Shown: positions 42,175 through 53,500 of the stretch, in pieces
Numbering within the stretch: position 1 is the stretch's first letter
How the letters are laid out: every line of letters starts with the position of its first letter
Source: Cynocephalus volans
Lineage: Eukaryota; Chordata; Mammalia; Dermoptera; Cynocephalidae
Reading direction: 5' to 3'
Assembly (NCBI RefSeq): GCF_027409185.1
Contig: NC_084461.1
Coordinates: forward strand, 144,877,001-144,941,000
DNA length: 64,000 bases
Translations under genes and position numbers: made by a program
The notes under the pieces: generated by a model
Databases searched by the model: none
Told to the model about the DNA's origin: nothing
The model's input: only the letters and a program-made list of their open reading frames with translations

Positions 42175-43740
42175 TTGTTTTTAAATTGAGGTACAAATTA
42201 CAGTAGTACAGTGAAATGAACAGATCATAAGTGATATAATTCAATGAATTTTTATAAATGTATATACCCATGTAACTCACACCCCTGGCAAGACAGAACA
42301 GTTCCATTACCCTAGAAAGTTCACTTATAGCCTTCACAGCCAATCCCCATCTTTCCCCCAAGGCAAGATGATGTCTTTCCCTGTAGATTAGTTTCACCTG
42401 TTTTAGAATGTCCCATAAGTAGAATCATGCTCTTTTGTGCTCGGTTCTGTCATTCACCATAATGATTTTAAGATGTATTCATATAGTTCACTTCTTTGTA
42501 GCTGAGTAATATTCTGCAGTATGGTTATACCACAGTTTCTTGATCCGTTCATCTGTTGATGGATGTTTGGGTTGTTTACAGTTTTAGACTTTTGAATAAA
42601 GCTGCTATGAATATTCTTATGTAGGTATTTACAGATGTATGCTTTCATTTCCCTTGGGTAAGCATCTAGAAGTGGAATTACTGGGTCATGGGTTAGGTGT
42701 ATGTTTAACTTTATTAAAAATTGCCAAAGAGTTTCTAAAGTGGTTGTATCATTTTATACTCCCACTAGCACTGAGTGAGCGTGTAGTTGTTCAAAATACT
42801 TGTTAGTGAAGGAGTTAAGAATATGCCATTCCAAAATATGCCACATTGGAATATTGACTATTTTGAATTAAAAGCACTTAAAAAACTTAAAGGGCAGATG
42901 CAAGATCACTCTGACCTTACTTCCTTCTGTTTCTTAAAAGCAGGGGATTAAATTTTCACATGAAAGATGCCTTCCTTACGCTGGAAGGAAAGTAACATTC
43001 TTATCAATGATGGGAAGATGAGGCTAAGAGAATTCTGTACAGACCTTATTAAAATAACTCTTCTAGCCTCACCACGTAACTTTAGTTATTTTTTTCACAA
43101 CGTACTAATCTTTGTCTAATTCCTGATGTCATTGTTCAACTCTAACTACATCTTTGGGTCTTCATTTCTTTATGAAGGCCCCTATGACATGTAAAATTTG
43201 TGTTAAATAAGTTTGTATGCTTGTCTCCTGTTGATATCTTATGCCAGTTTAATTCTCAGGTCCAGATGAAAAACCTAAAAGGGTTGAGGTAAAATTTTGC
43301 TTTCCCTATATTATCATTAAGTCAGTCTTTTTAATTTTAGCCATTCTGTGAGGTATGTGATGGTATCACAATGTGGTTTTAAGTAGCATTTCCCTAATAT
43401 TGAGCATCTTTTTGTGTGCTTATTGACCATTCTTATATATTCTTTTGTGAAGTGTCTGTTAAAAACTTTTGTTCAATTTATCGATTTGTAGGAGCTTTTT
43501 AAATATTCTGAATGTAGGTTCTCTTAAGGTATGTGTTTTGAGATTATTTTTTTCCTGGTCTGTGGTTTGCTTACTTATTTTCTTAATGTTGCCTTTTGAT
43601 GAGCAATTTTTAATGTTGATGAATTTTACTATATCAATTTTTTAAAAATTGTATACTTTTGATTTCTCTTGTATCTAAGCAATATTTGCTTACTTTTAGG
43701 TCATTAAGATATTCCCCCATATTTTCTTCTAAGCTTTATA
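42175..43740 (-). repeat. Antisense L1M split by an LTR-like insertion
   Basis: 42175-42795 (tttgtagctgagtaatattc, cgttcatctgttgatggatg, ctgggtcatgggtta) and 43320-43740 (attttagccattctgtgagg, gagcatctttttgtgtgctt) are consecutive parts of one antisense L1, separated by about 510 bp. Confidence 0.75.
42801..43310 (+). mobile_element. Solo-LTR-like insertion inside the antisense L1
   Basis: A block of about 510 bp starting TGTTAGTGAAGG interrupts the L1 exactly. It contains ATTAAATAAG-type polyadenylation context near its right part (tgttaaataagtttgtatgc) and no coding capacity. I recognise the wording (gaatatgccattccaaaata, ctgaccttacttccttctgt) as a mammalian retroviral LTR family but cannot name it safely. 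The right edge is uncertain. Confidence 0.55.
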
Positions 43741-44101
43741 TTTTTAGCTTTTACATCTTGATAATGCTAATTTTTAATACTTATTTAAATGCATACACCA
43801 AAAAAAAAAAAAAAAAGAAAGAAAAGAGAAAGTTCTTCATAATTTATAGCCCTCTGAATGCCTCCTAGAGCATATTCACCACCCTCTAAATTGTTAAAAA
43901 TAAGACTACTGGGCTTCACTCCTAGAGAATGATTTTGTTCCATGGATTCTGTGGTGTACGCTGGTTTAGGAATCACTGATCCATAAGTTCTTAATGCTTG
44001 GTGAAACCTAAGGACACTCCACGTGCCATTTTCACATACTGTCAGATGACAGCACAATGTTAATGGAAATGACTTGTTGCATTTTAATTTCTTATCTTTT
44101 T

Positions 44102-44190
44102 TCTTTTTTTGTGGGGGGAGCTGGCCATTTTAAGATTCTAACCCTTGACCTTGTTATCAGTATTGCACTCTAATGGAGTGAGCCAACATA
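44102..44190 (-). mobile_element. tRNA SINE, minus strand, diverged
   Basis: agctggccattttaagatt, aacccttgaccttgttatca and gagtgagccaac follow a T-rich end. Intergenic, upstream of MAT2B. Confidence 0.7.
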
Positions 44191-44757
44191 TTTTAATTTC
44201 TGTGTGCTGTTACCACCAGTGCTTTTTACTGTCCTTTGAAGTAGGTAATTTAAAGAAATCATTGAGTAGAAAAGCACTGGAGAATTTTACTAAACATATT
44301 CTGTTGCAATAAGGCATAATGGAATAAAATCTTTCATAACAGGAATCAATTGCATGGTCGGTGTGCTTTTTAATTGCTGGCTATTGCTTTTTTCTGCAAG
44401 AGAAAATTGCAATAAATCTTGACAGGAAGTTATTGGTTTATTGTTGTTTTTAAAAAATAGTTCAACCAAATGGTGTTGCTAATGGACCTTCGTTTAGCTG
44501 GCAATTAAACATGAAACTTCTCATTGGGTATTTTCAAGACTACACGGGGAATCAGCTGCCAGCTTACTGCAATGTGGAAAACTGCACGTGATTCAGGGAT
44601 TGGAATCAAAATGCTAATTTAAAAGGTCAAACGAAGCTGCGCCTCACGTTTTGTCGTGCCTGCGCTCTCTGCAGGCAGAAGCAAACAAAGACCAGCCAGT
44701 GGAGGCAGAGGCTGAAACCCGTCTTGTGTCTGTTTTTCTTGAAATAACTTTGGAATC
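44190..44757 (+). other. Region upstream of the MAT2B alternative exon
   Basis: Unique, non-CpG sequence. gtttgcttct-type and TTTTAAAAA AT-rich motifs occur, but no TATA box can be placed with confidence. The 44640-44757 part is GC-moderate and probably the alternative 5'UTR. Confidence 0.4.
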
Positions 44758-44787
44758 ATGCCTGAAATGCCGGAGAACATGGAACAG
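44758..44787 (+). CDS. MAT2B: MAT2B alternative first coding exon (variant 2, MPEMPENMEQ)
   Basis: ATG at 44758 opens a 10-codon exon encoding MPEMPENMEQ, followed directly by the donor GTAAGA. Spliced to the shared exon at 53867 (EEVNIP...) it gives a 323-residue protein, matching human variant 2, whose N-terminus I recall as MPEMPEDMEQ. It lies 2.7 kb upstream of the main first exon in ordinary, non-CpG DNA, so it must use its own promoter. In human this form is tissue-restricted. Removing the 21 variant-1 residues does not touch the GATGLLG nucleotide motif. That this exon is expressed in this species is inferred from conservation. Confidence 0.85.
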
Positions 44788-46415
44788 GTAAGAGCTAGCA
44801 ATTCAAGAAATGAAGCATTCTGGAGTAAGAGCTGCTTTAAAAGCATTCCATTGAACGTCTGGTAAAAGCAGAATGGGCGTGTGAGGAAAATATAAACGGG
44901 CGTCATTCATTTACTTAAATCATAACAGTGGGACATAGAAGAATAAACCAACTTGAGTTATTCACCCAGGGAACCAGGTTATGGAGTGCTCAGCTAAGTC
45001 TCCTCAATTGACAAAAATAAAATGCGAAACAGAACAACAGTTTGATTTACCAAATTAAATGCAATATGCGAGGGTTCTATACAAATAAGAATTTATAGTT
45101 GTGTGCTCCCGCCTTTCTTTGTCTTTGTATGAATTGAATGTGCTAAACTAAAAGTTTTTAGTCCCAGGCTGCTCTCTTTAAATTTGTAGACTTAGCCATC
45201 ACACGAGGTTGGATATCGTCTGTGTAAGGATGGCGTTCTATTCACACATAGACCATATCATCATTAAGGAAACGAATTTAAAAACCATACCCAAACATAT
45301 GCCCTTAGAACTATGCCCAACTTTTACAGGGCAAGTATCAAATCAGATACCTAAATGAAGGCAAGTAAACTTTCTGTTCTTCACTCAAGACAATGCTGCT
45401 CTGAGAATCGAAATGCTAATTGCCTTTGCGTGTCCTTAAATTTTCACGTTGAACCCTGAATGTCCCCCCCCCCCCCCAGGGAGATTAGCTCGTATCACTC
45501 GTTGCACTAGAAACTTTAAGCAAAATTCAATTTTTAAGAGAGGAGGATTAAGAGGATCTTGGATCTGCTCCCGCCGGCCCTCCCCTCGCCCTTTTCTTTG
45601 TTGTCTCCAGCTTAGACTTGTTTAGCGCTGGGACAGTCCTCTCAAGGATTCCCTAAATAATGCTAAACTGTTGAACACTAACAGCCTGGATTAAAACAAA
45701 AAATCGAAAAGTGATGGACCTCAGGTTACCTTCGGTTACTGTTACAAAGAAACTTTTATGTGTACATCAATATAAGGAAATGAATTATTGTTGGGGGTTG
45801 GGGAGGAAGGAAAGTCCAAGGGCTCTGACGTAGAAAAACTTTTTTTAAAAAAGGCTGCTTAGTGTTTAGTTCTCAAACATACCAAAAAGGATTATAAAAA
45901 TAAGGCTTTCTTAGGAGAAATCCAAGCACTGGTCATGTTTGTGGGCGATTCGTAGTTCTTGCTGTTCTGGGTGTCCGGACAAGAACACTGTTGGGTGAGA
46001 AGTCGGCGAATCCTACACGTTCTGCGCTGGGGATTTTTTTCCTGCGTAAATTTCACTGGCGTTCTGGCCAGTGGGGGGACATTTTGCGGTTTTAAACTGG
46101 AAGAGAAAGGAGTTGCGTGCTAGGCCGGCTTTAACACTTAGGGCTGTTGTTTCTGATGTCCTTTTCTTTTTTAAGGGATACAGGTGGTAGAACGCGCAGC
46201 ATTACACTCTACCTCTAGGTTCCTTTAATTTTCGGTGTTTGCCTCGGCTCGGCTGGCATAGCCCAACGCTGCAGCCCCTTAAGAGGGTGGTCTTGACACC
46301 CGTAAAGTAGAGTTCCGGATTCTATTGTCACAGTTTCACATTCTGTAATTATGGGTAAAGTCCAAGAATCTACATTTTGAGGAGGTACCCAAATAAATAA
46401 GATGTGACAGACAGG
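44788..46415 (+). other. Mostly unique DNA between MAT2B alternative first exons
   Basis: No repeat or open frame of note. A 15-base C run is at about 45463-45477. Weakly CpG-enriched patches around 45560-45620 and 45950-46270 could be regulatory, but no specific site is claimed. Confidence 0.4.
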
Positions 46416-46417
46416 TG

Positions 46418-46522
46418 TATGAATTTTTTGTTGTTGTTGGCTGGCCAGAAAGGGGATCCAAACCTTTGACCAGGGTGTTTGTTATCAGCACCACTTTCCA
46501 ACGAAGTGAGCTAAGGGCAGCC
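46418..46522 (-). mobile_element. tRNA SINE, minus strand
   Basis: T-rich start, ggctggccagaaaggggatc, then ccaaacctttgaccagggtg and gaagtgagctaagggcagcc. Between the two MAT2B first exons. Confidence 0.75.
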
Positions 46523-46725
46523 TTAAAGACTACTGGAAACTGAGACTTAAGGCAGGAATTTCTTTGAGGAGGGGTGGGGGAAGGGAGTGGCTAGCCAGTA
46601 CAGGTGTTTTGTTTTTTTTTAATATACATAATTTCAATTTTAATACTTATTAGTGACTTGGACATCTTTTTACATATTTATTTATCATTCTCTTTATTCC
46701 TATGTTCTGGAATTTGCGTTTCCAC

Positions 46726-46828
46726 CTTTTTTTTTTCTTTTGGCGACTGACCTGTACGAGGATCCAAACCCCTGACGTTGGTGATATCAGTACCACCTCT
46801 AACCAACTGAGCTAGGCAGCCAGCCCTT
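46726..46828 (-). mobile_element. tRNA SINE, minus strand
   Basis: T tail complement, gatccaaacccctgacgttg and caactgagctaggcagccag. It is 200 bp from the SINE at 46.4 kb, same orientation, separate insertion. Confidence 0.78.
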
Positions 46829-47224
46829 TTTAATTTAAAAGTAGTTTTACATTTTTGAAATTTCACACATACTATTTTTTAGCATCCCAGAAAGACAAAC
46901 GGGTTCCCAAGGTGTTAATGACTCAGATGCCAACACATTTATTTTCATTCCTTGTCTCTTTCTAAATCTTTCAAAAACCACACCTAATGCTCTAGGAGAG
47001 AGAAGTCCATTGTGCTCCCCCTCATAGCTAAAATGTTTTATTCTAGCTCATATATCACATACCCAGTTGATTCTTATGCACTGCGCACAGTCTGCAAACC
47101 TGAACACAAGGCGATCCAATTTAATCCTTGCCAGGATAAGAAGGAAAAAAGGGAAAAGAGAAGAAAAAGCACACAAATAAAACCTGTATTCGTTCCTTAA
47201 GGTCAGGGCCTTTGTTTTAAGTAT

Positions 47225-47530
47225 CACTTTAAAGAGTTGGCGCGTGGGCTGGGAGCGTTCCACGGATGCCCGCCCCTTTCTGGAGCGTCGGCGGAGCGTG
47301 GCCAATCAACGGGCTCGGCTAGAGCAGCGGAAGCCGGAAGCAGCGAGCGGGGATCGGTCTGGGCCTAGGGGAGGCGGGCCGAGGGCGACTCATCTGCGGC
47401 CCTCGGCGATCCTGGACTGGAGGAGGTACCTCGGCGGCCTCTGTGGCGGCGTAAAGACGGCGGGCATGGTGGGGCGGCAGAAGGAGCTCTCCATTCACTT
47501 TGTTCCCGGGAGCTGCCGGCTGGTGGAGGT
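47225..47530 (+). promoter_or_regulatory. MAT2B: CpG-rich MAT2B main promoter and 5'UTR
   Basis: The sequence changes abruptly from AT-rich to GC-rich, with many CpGs, between about 47236 and 47720, spanning the first exon and the start of intron 1. A CCAAT box is at 47302-47306 in GGCCAATCA. Two ETS-type GGAAGC cores sit close together near 47330-47340. No TATA box is evident. This is the form expected for a housekeeping promoter with dispersed starts. Confidence 0.75.
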
Positions 47531-50500
47531 GAGGGAGTCGTCTCAAGACTCTCCCGTGGGAACCGGGGACGCTGAGGGAAATGAACGAAGTCTGCAGGGG
47601 TTCGGGTGGTTTTCCAGGCTCACCCTGGCCGGAGGCTCAGCGCCGCCTTCCCAGTCCCGGAGCCGAGGGCGGCGCCACCAAGTTTGTTTATCTCGGCACA
47701 CGCTCGTCAGTGTTTTCTCTTCCAGCCACTGCGGCAGGAAGCAAGTAGGTCGAGGTTTTGCTTTCGAGTTTCCTGTGCTACCGAGGACGAAGAGGGGGTT
47801 TCTCTTCTGATTCTGTCTGCATTTTTTCTGTTCGAATTCCTCGATTTCATAAGTTCGTAGCTTTGAGAAAGAAGGGCGAAAGGTAGCTTTTGAGAAATAA
47901 CAGTATTGGAGAGGACAGCTTACTGAACTCTTCTACAAGGCATTACGTGATGCATTTTACAGGCATTACTTTAATTCTCATAACTGAGATACTGTTATTG
48001 CTTCATTTTACAGATAAGAAAACTGAGGCATAGAGGGTAAGACATTAGCCAAGTTCATTTAGAAAGGTTGGAGTAGAGGTTCAAATATAGGTCTGTCTGA
48101 CTGTCTTGGGCTTTGAACCACTATGGAGTTTGCATGAAGGGACACTATTATGATGTTTGAGATCCATCCCTGGTGTACGCGCCCCGCGGCCCCCCTCCCC
48201 GCCCTTTCCTTCATTCCATCTCAGGTCATGTATCAATCCACAGAATACAGAAGAAGGCTACTGCCCAGACCAATGTGTCTTGTGAATTTAAAGGAGAACA
48301 TAGGAGATGGCTATTTTTGATAATGCAAAATCTACGCTTCCAAACTGTAACGTATTTAGTGTTTTCAAAACACTTAGTGACTTTGAGTGTATTTAGGATA
48401 TATGAGCTATGTAAACCTCTGTGTTGTACCCATGTGCCCCAAACAGTGCTGAGTGTGTATAACATATTGTTTACGTATATGTATGCATGTATATGTGTGT
48501 GTATGAAACTTAATCTACTTTCACTTTAGGAGCTCAGTAAAGAAATTAAAATGATTTTTCATGTTTTCCTTCATTAAAAATGGTATAGCTAAGAGCTTGG
48601 CACATAGTTGTTGCTCTTTTAAAAGCTGTAGAATTAAAACTCACTCATGGGAACGAAAATTGTCTAAATAGTTAATGTTAGAGAGGCAGCCTGTAGTGGT
48701 TCCTGTTAGTACTACCTGTGGAGTAGGGTAGGGTAGGGTGGCAGTAGGATTAGTCATAGGATCTTAAAAAGTTTCTTAAAGCTAGGAGTGTCTACTCAAA
48801 GGTCTACACCTCTGGGGGAATGTTGTGAAGATCAGTTAAAAAATGAACATAAAATTTTATCAAATTTAAAACTCTAAAAATGGCGAGATATTATATTTAC
48901 CACTAAAGTTTAAGAAAGTCCTCTAGGTATTAATGATACTTCACTCTTTACTTTTCTAGAAAAATTGTTCAAAAAGTTAGTGCAAGTATGCTGAAGTAGA
49001 AATCACTGTTCCAGATACTGTGTTGGACTATTTGGAAAGAGCCATTTATCTCCCATTACCTGTAGGATTTGGTGTCATTTGATTAGATAGCACAATAAGA
49101 ACAGCAGATCTTCATTTATTTATGTTAATTTTTCAAGAGTTTTTTTGATGACTGTAAATCTGAACACCTGAAGTGAATTCTATACATCTAGGAGATTATA
49201 CAATAAGAGGCAGATAAAACAAAAACCAACAAGACAGTGAACTTTAAAAAGCTTCAGCGTTCTGGGCCGGCCCGTGGCTTACTCGGGAGAGTGTAGTGCT
49301 GATATCACTAAGTCAAGGGTTAAGATCCCCTTACTGGTCATCTTTAAAAAAGTTCAGTGTTCTGTTTATATAGAAACTAAAAAATAGAGATTTTTGTTTG
49401 ATATCTTTTAATTTCAGCATGATGCATATTCCGTTTGCCAACCACCAATAAACTTGCAATCCAAATGAAAAACATCTTGGTTTTACTCATGTAATTGACA
49501 AAAGGTGCTCTTTGAGTATCTAGAGAGCATTGTGTGAAAGAGGAAGTTTACTTATTTAAGTAAATAAAGCTCTTTTCACTCTATTCAGACCCTTTGTGAT
49601 AAGGATAACATGGAAAATGTTAGAATTGTAGAGCTTGAAAGGTGGGAGAGCCTTAGTCACCTTGTCCAAATGTTTCATTTTACCAAAGAATTAGATTTAT
49701 ACAGATGGAGTAATTTCTCAATGAGACAGTTTGTGGCAGAGCAAATAAAACTTTAATCATTCATGAAACCAAATATAAATTCAGAGGATTGAAACAAAGT
49801 TTATTGTATTTGGCTTGACCTCAGAAGCAAGGAGACTCAAGTTAACAAGGCTGTTCTGTAATCTGAAGGTATATGTTTATATAACACTTGATAGTTTTCA
49901 AATATCAAGTTTTGCAGTATCATTTTCATCTCAGTAAATGCTTGCACTTCTGATTCCCACTCTTAATCAAGAAAATTCTTGAACATTGATATCTGACTAC
50001 TGGGTACAGTGTACTGTTTCATACTTTCTTCTAGGGACCTTACACATTATCCCAGTGTGTTATATAAAGTTGCATTTTCTCCATTCAACTCCAGCACCCC
50101 CCCCTTTTTTTTTTAAGTGTATTATATTCCCAAAAGAGCCATGTTCTTCTGGAAATTTAATACTGCATTTCGCCAAGTCTAAGATGGTCTTGATTATAGG
50201 ATCATCTGGGCTCTTATTTTAAGATGCACTAAGATAGCAAAAAATACAGCAAACTGTGACACGTAATAATCATCTCTTTTTCATTCCTTCAACAGAGATG
50301 TTAAAATGAGGAAAAGTGTGCTTTACAGAATAATAAAGTATGCAGAGATGTTAATTCACTGTTTAGTAACCTATGTGGATTGTGTATACTTTGCCTTTGG
50401 TTTCTAGTTTTACTTTGTGAGGGGGAGAGATATTGCTGTCACTTCCAGAAAGTTGATGGAAAATGTTTGCTTTATTTGAGTAAGAGAAATGGATCTTTAT

Positions 50501-53500
50501 GAAAGCTTTGAACTTTCCTGGAATTCAATATTACAATGCTTTTCAAAGTACAGTCCCCAAATCACTGTGATTGGCATCAGCTGGGAACTTGTTAGGAATG
50601 CAAATTATTGGGCCCCACCGCAGTCCTACCTGATCTATGCCCTCCAGATGATTCTGATCCACACTGGAGCCTGAGAACCACTGACCTAAGTACTGCTACC
50701 TATTCATTTGTTTCTATAGAATGAAGTAAAAAAAACTCAGAAGAAACCAAATACTATCTTTTATTGTATTTTCCCAGGAATCTTTACGTTATTTATCATG
50801 TGTAAATTGTTTTGATTGTATCTATTTGACTTGGCATGTCTTTGTAGTTTTATTTTTTAGAGCTGGGACTTTTTTGCCAAAATTTGAAGAAAATATTTTG
50901 CTGGCTGAAATCCTTGTTTTCACAAATCAGTTGTTTTAGAGCCAAGTTTTGCAACACAGAGCCTGAATAAAGTTTCTTTCAACTTTTAAAGGTTTCTTGA
51001 AATTGGTCGAACTAAGGAAAAATAATGTTTAAGGATTTACCTTGATTGTCTTTCCCAGTCAACCTGTCATTTCAGGTTTTCCTATATTAGAAATACCAGA
51101 TTTTGGTATCCTTCCTCCCCGCCCACCCCCTTTTATTCTGAGTAATTTAAGAGCTAAAAAAAAGAAAGATCTTTGGTAATTCTATACATATCTAAAAGTT
51201 TTTGACAGCTCAGGATTAGGTAACTATAACAAAACCAAGAAATGCCTCAAGTTGATAAAAATTTAATATTAAAAGTTGGCTTTATTCGAGACTTTGAGAG
51301 GACTCTTGTTACCTGTCTTGGGAAGAAGGAAAATTCTTGAAACTGTGCTTTGGAAACATAGAATTTAAGTTGTTTCCTAAATAGTGGTTCCTTTTCATTT
51401 GTGTATATGGAATTTTTTTTCTTTTTCACAATAGCAACACAGATCAGTTTAAAATATTTTTTTTTCCTGTTTTATTTTTTTAAAGCTCTCAATTGGCTTT
51501 ATTGCGATTCTAAAATCAGGCAACACGTTATTCCATAAAATAGAGTAAGTATTCCTATGAGCCAAGCAGAGGAAGTTGATTTTATAGGTCAAGAAAAGCT
51601 GAATAAAGCAGAAACAAAGAACAAAAGGTGGATTGGTCATTTCAGAGTTACTTTCCTTGTAAAGTGGGGACAGGTTGACAGAACAATAGAAAAATAACTG
51701 ATTAGCATCAGGTTACTTCAGGCTATCTCTTTTGTGTAAGGATTAAAGCAGAGGGAACTTCATTATCATACCTAAAGAAGATTTAAACTGGCCTGTTTGG
51801 GAAATTGGCTATTACCTCTCTCCTTCTTTCTCTGTAGGCTAAACCACAGCTTCGTTTAGATTTGCTGATTTGGAACTTAGCAGGGGTGACTTATTATTAT
51901 GCATTTCTTTGAGTTTTGGTGGTCCCAGCCATTTGACCAGTTGACAAACCATTTGATTTTTGATGGATGGCTGCACAAAAACATTTAAAACTTTTGAGAA
52001 AAACCACCAGGGAGGTTACTATTATTACTCTCTCCCGGCTAATTACCAAGAGTTTGGAGTATGCTCCTTAACCAGGGTTCCCATGAACCAAACCAACCAA
52101 AATTGAACAGGCAGATGAGGAGTCTACCCGTTTTAATCTCATAGCCTGTTCATTGCTGAGTAGCCTGTTTATTAGTCTATGTATTTATCCATGTGCAGCA
52201 AGAAGTGTTAGCAACTGTACAAATGCCTTCCTGTTTAGTTAGTAGGTAATCTTAGCATCCCATGACTTTGTTGAAGCAAACATTTGCAAGTTACTAACCA
52301 ACCATAGAAGATACTGATCTTGAAATTTTAGCTATAGCATTCTGCCACATAAAAGAGAAAGGCATATGTAAGGAAAAATAAAGAGAGGTAAGAGTCTCCT
52401 TAGGATAAATCTTGTTCCAATTATCTTGTTCCAATTATCATGTGTCCACAACATGATGCTGGCAACTTTTCATTCTAGTTTGTAGTTTGAATGTCTCTGG
52501 TTGTGGCATCAGGCATAAGAATTGTTCCTTGAAACCTACATCAAGTTGTCCAGCTTTGGCTTATAAGAACAGAGCAGTTTTTTTTGTTTTTTTTTTTAAT
52601 AAAATGTAATTTTATTAATATTATTTACATTCTATTTTATGTTCTAGGATGTTGTTGAGCATTTGGGAGGGAGTGGGGAGAGGGGGAAGGGGAAGGAAAT
52701 GTGATGGAGGAAGGAGGAGGGGCAGGATAGAGCAGTTTTTGTTAACTCTTAGAGCTCCATTAGGAACACAGTGGTCCTCAAAAAGAGGGATTCAGGGGTG
52801 CCTTCTATATTGTTTGAGAGGTTTTGGGGGTCATCAGCAGTCTCCTTCAGGTGCCTTCTTTGGTCACCACAACTGTCAAAGAACAAGATTACAACAAATT
52901 TAAAGATTTCAATTGGCTGCATTACAATTCTAGGATTAGGCAACACATTATTCCATAAGATAGAACAAATTTTCCCTAAATAGGTAAATTTAGAGGTTTC
53001 AGGAATATTTACTAATTTGGTTAAACTTAGAAAGCATTATTAGTGTTGTAAGGATCAAATTTATTTTTTTCCACATAAATTCCTTTGAAATGTTCACTAG
53101 TTCTCTAACTCAGACCCATCAAAATGTGATAAATAAATTATTGAAATTTGGAAGAAAATTTGAGATTTAAACAGAAGACCAGCAAAAATTACAGCTAGAT
53201 ACAAGCAATAGGTTCTAGTGTTCTGTAGCACTGTAGGGTGACTATAGTTAACAACAATTTATTGTGTAATTTCAAATAGGTAGAAGAGAGGATTTTGAAT
53301 GTTCCCATCACAAAAAAATGACAAACTTTGAAGGAGATATGCTAATCACCTGATTTGATCATTACATATTGTATACATGTATCCAGATAGCAGCTTGTAC
53401 CCCATAAATATGTACAATTATGTGTTAATTAAAAATATTTTTTTAAAAACTGAAGGCCAGAAGCATTAACTTATACATTGGCAGATAGAACCCAAATGCT

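Noticed and set aside
47244-47860. 188-codon open frame across the MAT2B promoter
   Set aside because: GC-rich DNA lacks stops. The frame differs from that of the true MVGRQKELS exon, and no domain is seen.
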